Positions 1 to 11,847 of a stretch of 64,000 nt of DNA are shown piece after piece. The stretch comes from Burhinus oedicnemus (taxonomy: Eukaryota; Chordata; Aves; Charadriiformes; Burhinidae). Made by a program: the position numbers and the translations under genes. The stretch spans positions 2,147,990 through 2,211,989 of the forward strand of contig VFFE01008422.1 of assembly GCA_008921705.1 (NCBI GenBank), given 5' to 3'. Under the pieces are notes generated by a model. The model saw only the letters and a program-made list of their open reading frames with translations, made no database searches and was not told the origin of the DNA. Within the stretch, counting starts at the first letter, position 1. Each line of letters opens with the position of its first letter.

Positions 1-12
1 ATGAGAAACGAC

Positions 13-38
13 ATGTGTGTGTGTTCGTGTGTGTGTGT
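13..38. repeat. GT dinucleotide microsatellite
   Basis: TGTGTGTGTG, one TTC interruption, then GTGTGTGTGTG at the left edge of the window. Confidence 0.85.
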
Positions 39-39
39 A

Positions 40-3000
40 ATGTTTTTAAAGCAAAGCCTTCAAACTGGGCAAGAGGCAGCTACAAAAGGCCTCTGCTACC
101 TGTTCTGCTGCTCAGGTATGCAGTTACAGTCTTGCTGTTGCTGAAACTGGCACAATTTCGCTTTAACAAAGCAGGAAGAAGAAAGAACAGATGTTGATGT
201 CCATGCAGCCACCGGCTGGTGGCAACGCAGCAGGACAGAGGAGTGAGTATCCACGCAAAGTAATGCTTCTGCTGCAGCGTGGGCTGATGGCTCACGCCGT
301 TTGTTGTGGTATCGAACCCTTCTTTGCAAAGTTGTTTCTATTTTTTTTGTTGTTGTTGTTGCAGGTTGTATTTCTAACAAGACAGAGGCACAAGGAACCC
401 GGCACTCAGCTTATCAACCCACTGCCGCATGGGGCGTGCCAGGTGGGCACCTGCAGCTGCACCTGCGTGGCAGCAGGACGCCTCCATGAGCACTTTGTTA
501 CAGTTAAGCAAGGCCTGGACCTAACAAGCTCTTACCCTGACAGTTCAAGGCATTTGCCATGGCAGACAGATGTGGGGAGTTAATGATCTACGCACGTTTA
601 TACTGGACTAGTCATCCAGGTGCTATTTACATTTGAAGCTATGAATTGTAATGGACAGCAGTGTAATGCTTTCCCTAGCTGCCTCTTGTTTCCTCTGCTT
701 CTCTGGTTATGGAGAAATGTGCACGTCCCCACTGCTTTAGGGAAGCAGCAGTTATACTCAGTGCAGAGTTAATTATATGCCAAGGAACCCAGTGGGTATT
801 CACCTCAGTTAACACATGTATGTCAGAAAAGAAAAAAATACTAATTTGGAGACTGATGCATAGTACTAGCCTGGCTTCACAGAGCTCTGTGCAGCTGGAG
901 GACTGTTGCTTTCAGTTGGGTTTGCGCTACATCACTCAGACTGTCGTTTCACAGGAATCCATGGTGTAATACAAGCCTGAAGGAAGTGGCGTATGCCATA
1001 GGCTTGTCTCTTTTTTCCAGCACTATTAATCAATCTCACAGGAGACAATCTCTTTCCCTACACACTTTGCCTTGCTGATAGTTGCTGCATGCTCCACCCT
1101 CAGTCCTCCCCTCCTTTTCCAGCTGCAAACCTTCACACGTTACCTGGCTGCCCCAGTAAAGGTGTTTGCATCTCAGCCCCCAGCTGCCTGTAGGCATTCG
1201 GCTGTTCAGTCTTGCTCAACAGCCCTACAACCACTCCCTGCAACCACTGGGCCTGCAAGTCACCCCAGCAGGGAGAGCCGGGGCCCAAATGTGGTTGTGC
1301 CATTGTCTCACATTGCACCGTGGTGTGTAGCACTGGGACGTGCTGCTGGGGAGTGGTGATACTAACTCTTGAAGTGGCTCTTTTCCATCTGGCTCTGGGA
1401 TCGCTTTAAGTTTTTCTTCACTGTCAAGAATCAGACGGTGCATTTTTCTTTCTCTCCCTTTTTTCTCTTCTTCTTCTTTTTCTGCATGAGTTAGAGGCTT
1501 CCTGTCCTCACTAAACTTAGGGCTGGTAATTACAATTCTAGCCTTAGGTTCCCCTGTACTATTCAACACAGGTACCACCCTCACTCCCTTCTATGCACAT
1601 GTGGGACATATTCTGTATCTTTCTGCCTGCAATCCCCCACTGCTGGCATCACTTAAAAGACAAGGGGACACAGAGTCTCAGAAGTCTTCATTAATCATCC
1701 ACAGCTATCCATTCATGATATAAATCATGCATGATTTGTCCTCACAGGGAACTTTGCTTCACAGCGAGCAGCACACGGACTAACAAGTTCCTCCATACTG
1801 CACAGGCACAGCAGCAGCCAGGGCAGAAGGGAGAGTGCCAGAACTGCTCTGGCAAGTGCATCAGTCCAACAGCGTTCAAGGATTGCCACCTCCTGGCAGG
1901 GCTAGGGCACACAGCTGCCTCGGCTCACGACCCTGCTGCACAGGCCACTCTCAGATGCACACTTTGTCAAACTTGTAGTTCTGACTGCAACAATTCCAGG
2001 TGTGAAAATTATGGCTATTTTTCACTGTCTGATTAAATGTCCCTTTTTTGCATAGTGTTTGAAGCGGGTGGAGATTGCAACAGGGTTTTTAAGAAGTTTG
2101 GGTAGGTCTTTACAGGAAAAGGTGCATGGCCTCCTGTGCTCTGAAAAAACTCAATCATTTTGTAGATTTGAGCCCTAACCAAAGTTTTCCTTCACTGAAA
2201 AACACGTTTAACATGTTCTCACCTACTCCTTCTTCCCTGAGTTACTCACACCAGCCTCTCTTCCTCCGTGCTGCAGTTTGCTACCGCTTAATGCTGCTGT
2301 AACCGTTACTTGTGGGGCTACACTGCCAACAGGCATTTCTGATATGAGTCAATCTAAAAATAAAGACAACAAAATGCAGACAGCCAAAAGACAAAAGCCC
2401 CTTCATATCAGTTGATGGTGCAGTCCCACATACGGAAATGCGAAACAGTTAGGCCAGATTTGCTATCAGGAAAACAACCACAGCAGTACAGTGTAAGTCA
2501 GTCACTGACTGATCCCCTGAAAAAGTAAGTACGTGCTTCAGGAGTTGTCTAGCTTTTGTCTTTTGTTGTTTATTATTCAGATTCACATTCAGTCCCATCC
2601 AGCCTTTGCTTTCCCGAGGACTTGAGCCTGCAGCAAAAGCTAAATAAAAGACTAAGAAGATCTCTCTGTTGTTATTTCAGAATACCAAGAACAGTTGCCT
2701 GCACCTTTGAGGGAGGCTCCATGTGGTATAATGGGATTTAAATTCTGCACAGCTGATACTTGTACTGCACAAATCCTTGGACAGCTGATACGCTGCACTG
2801 ATTCCTGACACCTCTAACCTTCCAGATCGAGTACAGTATTGTTGAAAAGCAGCATCTTGGAAAGGCTTAGGGGTAATAACAACATGCATATTTTGGGAAA
2901 TTTTCCTGCTAGTCCTGAATAGCTCCAAAACCAGTTCAGGCTTCAGTGGGCTTATCTGTTGTGTCAGTTACCTTTCAGTGTCAGTAGGGGAATCTCAGTC

Positions 3001-3129
3001 TTCCACAACAATCACAGTAATTCAGTAAATATACATGTTCTGCACAGCATCAGCATTTTTTAGAAAGCAATTACATATTAAGGATTCTTGTTAAAACAAC
3101 ATATTTTGTAAAACAGCATCTTTAATTTC
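40..3129. other. Downstream flank of SYK, no gene recognised
   Basis: About 3 kb without a recognisable gene, repeat family or splice-bounded conserved frame. The only frame that stands out is a minus-strand 119-codon stretch (1225-1584) rich in Glu and Lys; I cannot assign it. In mammals AUH lies downstream of SYK, but none of its exons is visible. Confidence 0.5.
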
Positions 3130-3148
3130 AATTTTAAAACCTAATCCA

Positions 3149-3154
3149 TTTATT
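3149..3154 (-). terminator. Candidate poly(A) signal of SYK
   Basis: AATAAA on the minus strand, with T/G-rich DNA 30-60 bases downstream. Alternatives are at 3182-3187 and 3394-3399; more than one may be used. Confidence 0.4.
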
Positions 3155-3298
3155 TCACAATACTTCATATTCTTGTAAACTTTTATTACTTAATAGTGAA
3201 GTTAAAAGTAATTGAGGAACACCACAAAGTGGCTTTCACTCAGAAAAGAGAGGAAGAAATATTCCTCCAGTTTTGTTGTATAAGATAACACATTTTAA

Positions 3299-3324
3299 GA
3301 GAGAGAGAGAAAGACAGAGAGACA
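3299..3324. repeat. GA-rich simple repeat
   Basis: Imperfect (GA)n run with AAGACAGAGAGACAG interruptions. On the SYK mRNA strand it is a CU-rich tract near the end of the presumed 3' UTR, between two candidate poly(A) signals. Confidence 0.7.
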
Positions 3325-5321
3325 GATATAGATGTATAGCTCAGGGAAACTGAGAGCTGTCACCTGCTGGCTAGTAGAGATTTGTGCAATTTGTTTATTA
3401 CTAATATCCCCATGAATGTACTAATTGCACATGTAGACATAACAATTTCTCTGCAACAGGATTAAAGTGGCAAAACACCTACATATAACTATAGCTAACT
3501 TCTACACAAGATGTTCTTGTAGAAAAAGTTTTCTTAAAAAACAAAACAAAAAATGTCATCTTCAATATTGGTCACATTTAAAACATGGTCTATGGCACTC
3601 AGTATCTTTCAGTAGCATGTGCTTTCTGAAGTGTCTTGCACTGGACACTCAAGATTAAACTACCAAAAATCACCAGGTATTATTTGAAAAATAGACCACA
3701 AGCTTAGTAAAAAGAAGAAAAACTACAGTAACTCCTACACTTCTTTATAGTCATCTCTTATGAAAATTATTTCACACTTTCTCACTGTAATTGCTCACAC
3801 AGTTTCTTCGCTAGAGAAAAAAAATCACTGCATCTCTAAGAATACCCTGTTCACACAACAATTAAACATGTATGTTCTAAGCAGCTGTATGAAATAAATA
3901 TATCTAACTCTAAATCTTATTCTTTACATTCTTCTAAAATCTCTATATCTAGTGGATGCAATGTATGTAGACTCCTGAGATATATGTAAATGCCAGTAAA
4001 GTAGCTGCTTGTGAGAATAAGTGATATAAATTTTGACACCTACAATATTTAAAATGAGATTGGACAAAGCATAAGGGTAAAAATAGAATCAGAAGTTGAT
4101 TACATTATTTGTTATTACCATTGCTATACTTGCACGTTAATGGAGATGATGCATGGTGCATTACAAAAAAGTGGTAAAACAAATACATTTTCCTGAGATG
4201 CTCACAGGGATTAATAACAGGATAAATACTAACATTTAGGAGCAGATGAGTAAACTTGATGTCCATATGCCTGTTTTAAAATATTTGAGCTAGGGGTGAA
4301 ATTTAGCTTTAGAGGCGATAAGGTGTGGTGAATTCTCACAAATGCTTTTCAAGAAAGGTTTGAAAAAAGATAGAAATGATTGCTGCTCAAAACCCAACAC
4401 AAGGAGCTTTGGTATATCCGAAGAGATACATGGTAAAGGTATCTCTGGAGAAGGCTGAAACAGCACAGAGAAAGAAAGGTGTTGCTCTGTCACCTTTCAC
4501 TGTATGGCTGTTTTTTCAGGAATGCAGTGATGGAGTTTGTGTTAGAACCCAAGAATCATTGTCTTAGGTGCTGATACATTTTGTCCCAAGATGAGAGCAA
4601 GCCCCTGAGTTCCCAGGTTTCACCAGGAAAAAAATAACTCCCTGAGGGGCAGCTGGGCTTCCACATGAGATGAAGAATGAGAGAAGTTAGTCACATATAA
4701 AGGAGATGATGATGTTAGAAATTCACATCTCCCAGTTCTCCTCTGCCTACATTACTACTGAGAAGAATATGATTTGGTTTTAAAGGGGTTTGGGGGTAAA
4801 ATCAAACATGCTGTCAGTCAAAGTGACTGACACACTTTCACAGTGAATTTCCTTCACAGTGAGAAATATTTATGCTATTCTTCCTTGGGGAGGGGGAAGG
4901 CTGGAACAACTCTTAATGCACTTGATGGCTAAGAATATTAATAACAAGAATCTAAATCCCAATCTGCATTCAAATTCAAGAGAGGAAGAGGGCTGAAAGA
5001 CATTAAATATGTTTTACATGACCACAAAATGTAATGCCAATAAAGCTGTAACTAAAATGAAATGGAATGTAGCAGAAGTATAAGTATCTGCTCTGATGTC
5101 CTTGCTGCTCACTTTGGGGCCTCTCCACTTTCAACACTCTATTTTGGGGCTGGATATTGCACAGAAAGCAAGAAAAGGCAACCCTACAGACACAGGGCTT
5201 AGCTCTGAGCTTTGCAGGGTGAAAGTGGCAGTACAAAACCCAAAGTCTCTGGGTTTCAGAAAATGAACTGCTTCTCAGAAGGTGCTGGCTGGAGGCAAGG
5301 AAGCTGCTGTTCTTCATGGTG

Positions 5322-5394
5322 TTAGTGGGAAATGTCATAATAGTAGTCACGTAATCTTAGCTCGACTGCAACAAATCCTGGTCGGTCATCAACA
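5322..5394 (-). CDS. SYK: SYK last coding exon 14: kinase end, tail and stop
   Basis: 73 coding bases, phase 2 in, residues 614-636 then TAA at 5324-5322. [20 protein letters not shown] keeps the conserved C-lobe arginine and the three tail tyrosines (630-632), whose phosphorylation opens the kinase in mammals. The last residues are Ile-Ser-His where human has Val-Val-Asn. Acceptor TCTTTCCACAG|T. Confidence 0.96.
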
Positions 5395-6948
5395 CTGTGG
5401 AAAGACAACAAATATCACTGTGTAAGAAGGAGAAAGCTGTAAGGGTGCATGGGCCTTGTAACGACTACGAGTCTACCTCAGTGATAGCTCATTTAAAGCT
5501 GCTCACAATATTTTAAGGCTACCAAAACGATGCTAGAAATGAATAGCAAGTGGCAAATGTACTACAGAGCATCCAGGCAGCGAATTTATATCATGCCTGT
5601 TACTTTGTTGTTGGTAAAGGTACTACAAGAAAGAAATAGTAAATCAGCTCACTTTAATTTTCTACTTCATTTACTTCAGTAATAATCTAGAGAAAAGAAC
5701 ATTTACAGTGCAATATCTGCCTTATAATGGGTACTATAGTCATACAGAGTCACTTAGCACCACTGAGAGGAGCCTAGGCATACACTATATGGCTGTACTA
5801 TCTTTCTTTCCTCTATATCTGCAACTCTGTTGATTTGGAGAACGCAATTAAACTGACAACATGCCCTTACAACAATACATTACATACTGAGATTAAGTTA
5901 CACTGCCTGACTTGAGCCTTCTTTTTAAATTTTTTTCTTTTTCTTTCCAATATTAAAGATATTTGAGTACAAACAAATAAAAAGCAGCGTGCTTTATGAT
6001 ATGCTTATTAATCATAACAAAAAAATGATCCCTTTCAGTCTAGAACTGTTACAACATTTTTTGAGTCAAACCGAAAGGCAGAAATTATTTTATGACTCCA
6101 CATTCTTTCTAGAGTAATAAAACTAACAAAGAAGCAAGGTACCTAACAGTGAAGTACCACAGCTCCTTAAATGGAATCCAGAGACCTTTGTTGGACACAG
6201 ATATTCTCCAGACGGTGAATTGGAAGAATAAGTGACATTACAGCAGACTTTGGATGCTTTATGGAGACTTTCCTACAGCTAAAAGTAACTTCAACACAAT
6301 AGTTTAAAATGATAAATCATAAAACATTTTTAATAAATTTTTGCAATATACTAATTAAAAAAGAATACCAGGTAGGCTTTCTTTCTTTTTTTTTCCTCTC
6401 TATATTTCATCATTCTAACTTCTGATTTGTTATTGAGCAGAAAAAAATGTTTCTGACATATTAGGAAGTCAATGTAGGATCCAATCTGAGTATATTCAGA
6501 AATGAGAGAAGAGAAAAATAGGTCCAAACAATTAATTATTGAGGAATGGAATGAATAATTTGGCAATGTGATTTTGAAATTTCAGTAAAGAAAAAGTCTT
6601 GGAAATGAAAATTAAAATACAATCCAAAATGAAACAAAATTATTTGCTTAATTTCAAACTTTCTTTTCAAAATACATCAGACTGACCATTTTGTGGAATG
6701 ACTTCTTTTTTATGAGATCCAATTTTTTGCTCCACCAAAATGAGCTGTGCACAATCAGCTTCTTGTAGTACACTCAATAATTTTCACTTGAAAGCGCAAC
6801 TGAATCCATAGTTTGGAGGTTGTTTGTAAGCTAAACACCAGCTGAAATACTGTGTTTTGAAACACCCTTTCACTTCCCCTTTCTGGCTATTAACTAAGTA
6901 GGTTAAAATATACTTATATTAAAAGAGAGAGCATCACATCACACTCAC

Positions 6949-7061
6949 TTGTATGTCCAACACAATTTCATTAGATCATAGACTTCTGTTGGACAGACTT
7001 CAGGTCGTTCCATTCGTTCTCCTCTTTCAATCATCTGTGCAACTTCACCACCTTTCATTCC
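6949..7061 (-). CDS. SYK: SYK coding exon 13: kinase C-lobe
   Basis: 113 bases, phase 0 in and phase 2 out, residues 576-612 plus a split Asn613. Reads [20 protein letters not shown] and ends in [10 protein letters not shown]. Acceptor CTGTTCCAG|GGA, donor AA|GTGAGT. The ERPEVCP segment replaces mammalian GCPAGCP, an ordinary surface-loop difference. Confidence 0.96.
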
Positions 7062-7250
7062 CTGGAACAGGGTGACCAGAACATTCATCTGAGTTGCAAC
7101 TGATTACAGCACACATGCTAGTATGAAACAAATAGATGCCTGGAGTTGATTCTTGGGCTATCCTTTGGCTCATTTGTTGCAACAGATGGGGTGCTAAGGC
7201 CTGCTTTGGCCTGCGATAACCCTTTTTAGGTAGGAAAAGGCATTGGTTCA

Positions 7251-7442
<192 letters not shown>

Positions 7443-8829
7443 CTAAAATAAGTCATAACAGAAAGGAAAAAAAAGCAGGCTAGAGACAGTGGTAAGTAGT
7501 AAACAACATCAAAGTTCATATAAGCCAAGTTAACTTAGATTGGCACATATTTGTACTAAGTACCATGACATTTCTGATGCAGTTGGCATTAGAGAGAATG
7601 GGTAGCAGCTTCTACAAAGGTGTTACAAAATTTTTCCTAACCTTCCACTTTCAAAATAATGTACTGAAATGAAATCTATGGTAAAGGAAACCTGAGGTAA
7701 ATTACTTGGAGTTATGTTTTCAGTGGCATTTAATTTAAAGTTTCTCTGTAAGATTTTTTCATCTAGGCTCTCCACACAGGGGAAGAGATACAGACCCAGC
7801 TACACTGAGTGTCATTATTACTTGAAGTTGATGGTCCATTTCAAAGCACAGCAACCACCTTGTGGTAAAATGCGGTTTGATTAAGTTACGCCGGAACACT
7901 GTGTTACGACAGTGCAAGTGTCAAGCTATCCCAGCACAGTGCTAGATCTACTGAAAGAATCCCACTGCATTTTGTGGAGTTGTAAAGGAAATGGGCCACT
8001 GATATGAATTCTCACACCTCTGACAAGGAGCTCTGGCTAGCTAGTGGCAGTGATTTAAGATATTACTGTCTTTTCTGGCAGCAGTTACTATTCCCATAGG
8101 ATGGTCATCAGAAGGGAGTATGTGCTTGCTCCTCCTCTGCAGCGTTTCATGGTCTGGCTTATTAGTTTTAAACAACTGATGAAAGGGAACAGGCAGAAGG
8201 AAGAAATAATTTGAACTGTAAGAACAATATATCAGAAAAAAAGCTGCAGACATGATTAGGGCCTCTGTCTCTCACAGATGTTTTTATGTTATTAAATATG
8301 GCAGTTATTTCAGTCCTTTTAGCTTTACAGAGATCAAATTAATTTAAAACCAAACTAAACAATTTCTGCTTAGATCAAATGACTATTTACCAATGATATT
8401 CTTTCAAAAAACTTCCCAAATTCAATTCTGTTAGTCAATAATACAGTGTGCTAGACTAAATTTTCCTTGGACATGGTAAAAACTGTAAGTGCCCAAAAGC
8501 TCACATCTGCAACAAAGACATTTTCCCCCCCTTTTTACATAAGAAGGTATCTCACTTCACCCATAAATTTCAACCTTCTAATGACAGTTTACCAAAAGTA
8601 AATGAAAGAAGTAAGCAAATAAAAGAAGGGACTAGCTTTTTCCTCCCTACACATCTCTTGATGTTGATCACACATTTTGAAAATCAGTGACCTACTATCA
8701 GGTTATAAAATAATGGTTGATACATATTATTTCTAATTTTCAACTTTTAAAAACAACTGCACTTCAACTGAAAAATAACCTTATTAAGCTATGCTATTGT
8801 ACAGCTTTCATGTCTTGTGCAAACCTTAC

Positions 8830-9019
8830 CTTATAATAATTTTCATCAGCACTAAGAGCTTTAGAAAGTCCAAAGTCACTAATTTTGGCATAATGTTGGG
8901 TGACTAACAGCACATTCCTTGCAGCCAGATCCCTGTGAACAAAGTTATTCTCCTCCAGGTATTTCATCCCCATGGAAACCTGATGTACCAGCTCTGTTAT
9001 ATTCTTCTCCGTGACATGT
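8830..9019 (-). CDS. SYK: SYK coding exon 11: catalytic and activation loops
   Basis: 190 bases, phase 2 in and phase 0 out, residues 466-528. [10 protein letters not shown] carries the catalytic D495, [11 protein letters not shown] the magnesium-binding D513, and ADENYYK the paired activation-loop tyrosines Y526/Y527. Acceptor ATTTTCAG|A, donor AAG|GTAAGG. All residues needed for catalysis are intact. Confidence 0.97.
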
Positions 9020-9438
9020 CTGAAAATTGTAATTGAATTTTTAAGAGGTCAGAAGTTCATTTTCGTGACTTTTCATGAAGTTCAAATATAAATCTTTACT
9101 ATGAACTTCCCCACATCATACTAGGAACCTGATCCACTTATGTTTAGCTAAGCTTTAATTAGAACAGGCAGCATAAGAATGTCCTGAGTGAGATGATGAG
9201 CAACTGAAGGACATGTGAAAATTCTTTCATTTATTCAAAACGCACTATTTTACCAGAAATATTTGACAGTTAGGAGACACGTACAAGATAATTGTGTCCC
9301 AGTGAAGAGTAACTACAATCATTAATTATTATATTAACAACATGTCAGTTTAAAATTGCCCTTAAAAAAAAAAAAAGAAAAAAAGGGTCTGTATCCCCTT
9401 TCGATAAGCCTTATGAAACGGAATCAAAGCTTTCATAC

Positions 9439-9648
9439 CTATTTTTTTGCAAAAATTTGTTCAACGGCCCAAGTTCAGCCATTTCCATTACTAACATCCA
9501 GGCCTCAGCTTCACATATGCCTATCATTCGGACAATATATGGGTTATCCAGTTGTTGCATTACATTTGCTTCTCTCAGTAATTCATCCTTTATGGCTGGG
9601 TCATTACTCTCGTTCTTAAGAATTTTTACAGCCACTGGCTTGGCACCC
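9439..9648 (-). CDS. SYK: SYK coding exon 10: kinase N-lobe
   Basis: 210 bases, phase 2 in and phase 2 out, residues 396-464 plus split codons. Contains VAVK with the ATP-anchoring lysine K403, the helix C glutamate E421 in LLREANVM, and the hinge [12 protein letters not shown] with gatekeeper M449. Acceptor TTTTTTGCAG|GGG; donor AATAG|GTATGA. The open frame continues into the intron, so translation of the genomic frame adds a false tail. Confidence 0.97.
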
Positions 9649-11756
9649 CTGCAAAAAAGAATCCAGTTCTGGGATTAGTTGCTCAAAAATCTTTGTGCAA
9701 ATGCACACAATCTTCACCTAATGTTTCTGTGCACATAGTACAAACTGTGACAAAAGACAGAATTTGACATTCAGAGGGGAAAAAACCTGACTGTAACAGG
9801 AACATCTCTCTATCAAGTGCTCAGAAGACAGCTAAGCAAGAGAATGGAAAAGACCTGATAAAATTATAGTCATAAAAATGTCTTCACAAGCCTGAAAACA
9901 AATGTACTGGACAAAATTTTCTTGCTCATTCTGGCAAGAATGCTGTAACGCTTTTCTGGTAAGAAAAGCTATAAAGCCCTTTCTAAGCACTGAGGTGTTT
10001 TGGGTGTGAGACCAGAATACGCAGCACTGCAAGGCCCCAAGGCAGTGCTCTGAAATCCTGAGAAACTAAGCCTACTCCTGCAACCTTCAGCTCCAACAAC
10101 TGAGTGAAGGAGTGACTGATGAGATCAACAGAGCTCAAGTGTGAAACAAGATTAGCAAATACATAAGCCCTTTAAATCCCCTCAGACTGTACTGGAAGAA
10201 GAAAAGTCCTTCCTGGCTCTGAAACCGTTGGTTAAAGAAATGTCTCCAGCTTCAAGTGGTGAAAGTGTATACATAATCAGCCCATGCACTTAAACATCAT
10301 ACTGATAACCTTTTACTATGAAAATGCATGAACAATCGTGCTTCCACTTCCGCCAGTATAAACAGGGTCTGTTCGTACTGCAATTGCATGACAAGAGAGA
10401 TCACAACACATTCTGTCATCTTGAAAATCAACATTGCAGCTTCATGAAACAGGTATTTATCATATTTATTTTAGGATAAACTCTCTTTGCCACAGGTAAG
10501 CTGTCCATGGCACTCTACACTATTTCTCAAAGACAGGTTGTGCAGATGGGAAATATTGAGTAGCATGACTGCCCATATAAACTATGGAGGAAGGCAGCAG
10601 ACTTCCCACTCTACTATCCCTGACAGACAGAAAATATTCATAAGGTGCAGTTCCCCACTGTACAGACAAAAATAATGTCTGGGAGGTGACTATGCTTGAG
10701 GCAAAGAGGTGTCTGCAAATAGGAAAAGAAAATGAGCGTATAGAAAATGAGCACAGGTACAAAGACAGAAACTAGTGAATATTGGCCCAAATTACTCAGG
10801 TACAGTCTGTCACCTCAAATGGCATGCAAAGATTACTGCTGCTCTGAAGAATAAAGGCTAGAGCTTTTACATATTAGACTCCACGAAAATAGAAGGAAAC
10901 ACTTACTTTTTCATCTTATAGAACCCTTTCTTTACAGTACCAAAGTTGCCAGAGCCAAGTTCTCCTTCCTCCAGGGTTAGTAATTTCCTGTCAAGAGTGA
11001 CATTTTTTGGTTTCATTTCATCTGGATCAGCATATGGACTTTCATAGACCTCAGTATCCATGGGTAAGGCCTCTCTCTGATCACCTGCAGTGCAATCAAT
11101 GAAAAAATTAGACATTACATGAGACGTTTTTGCTGCCGCAGCTACTATATTCACCCTTTCTTTGTTCAGGATCATCAGTGTGTTTGACTTACATTTGACT
11201 TACGAGGGCATTATCAAGAAACAACATGCAGTCCAGCTACAGCCAACACCCCAAAAGAAAGTGACCTCCACCATACTGAGAATCTGCATAACAAGAAACC
11301 AGGAGGTCCTTGACAGAAGGAGGGTTAAAGGCTGATCCTTCTGCTTAGTACTTCCCATTAGTTACCTCAGGCAATTCTTCAACTCAGACTGCTGCCTTAT
11401 ATGTAGTTTATTCTTGAGCGCCCATCTTTAATTTCAGTTAGAAAGCCTAAACACCAACTTGACACTGTGGATGCAACAGGGCACATTTCTTTTTATGAAG
11501 TGCAAGGATGCAGCTTTTTGAGTCAAGGAACTAATAATCTTTTGCTTCAACATGGAAAAACGGATTTCTGCTAAATAACTTTTATTACAGATGGTGACAT
11601 CTGGCAGTTTCAGCTACCAGGCTTGAGCTATGACAGTGGCTATACCAATACACAACATGACGTGAAATATATGCAAGAAAAAAGAAATATGGGTTAAGGA
11701 GAGACCTCTGGCATAAAGAAGGAAATTGCATTAACGACATAAATTACTCTGCCTAC
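9649..11756 (-). other. SYK: SYK introns 8 and 9 (around exon 9)
   Basis: Intron 8 (11085-11756) and intron 9 (9649-10906). Intron 8 contains a short tandem TTTGACTTACA/TTTGACTTACG at about 11178-11200, which gives two unused GTAAGT strings on the transcribed strand. Nothing else recognised. Confidence 0.7.
10907..11084 (-). CDS. SYK: SYK coding exon 9: activating tyrosines and glycine-rich loop
   Basis: 178 bases, phase 1 in and phase 2 out, residues 337-394 with split codons at both ends. [14 protein letters not shown] holds Y349 and Y353 (human 348/352), docking sites for VAV and PLC-gamma and part of the autoinhibitory linker. [12 protein letters not shown] at 378-389 is the ATP-binding glycine loop. 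Acceptor CACTGCAG|GTGATC, donor AAA|GTAAGT. Confidence 0.97.
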
Positions 11757-11847
11757 CTTTTTCTGCTCCTGTAAGACCTCTATTCCTTTGCAGCACATAA
11801 GGATTAAAAGGTGCTTCATCAGGTGGGTGGCCAATAGTTGGCTGAAG
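11757..11847 (-). CDS. SYK: SYK coding exon 8: divergent interdomain B
   Basis: 91 bases, phase 0 in and phase 1 out, residues 306-335 (LQPTIGHPPDEAPFNPYVLQ, then RNRGLTGAEK). Identified by position, phase and the shared FNPY motif; Y322 corresponds to human Tyr323, the Cbl-binding tyrosine. The rest differs strongly from mammals. The acceptor is doubled, CTACAG|CTTCAG|CCA, so the exon may start 6 bases later, removing Leu-Gln. Donor AAAG|GTAGGC. Confidence 0.88.

Larger units (their letters stand above)
3130..5321 (-). other. SYK: Probable SYK 3' UTR
   Basis: Sequence downstream of the stop with no other gene. Minus-strand AATAAA hexamers occur at 3399-3394, 3187-3182 and 3154-3149; the last is followed by TGTTTT and TGTTGTTTT stretches at about 3115-3085, suitable as a GU-rich downstream element. 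I found no canonical AATAAA between these and the stop, so a UTR of about 1.9-2.2 kb is likely. Extent is inferred. Confidence 0.5.

Noticed and set aside
9356..9678. Plus-strand frames opposite SYK exon 10
   Set aside because: They are antisense shadows of a clearly coding kinase exon.
11178..11200. Two GTAAGT strings in intron 8 as alternative donors
   Set aside because: No acceptor-bounded open exon in SYK frame precedes them; likely a chance short tandem repeat.
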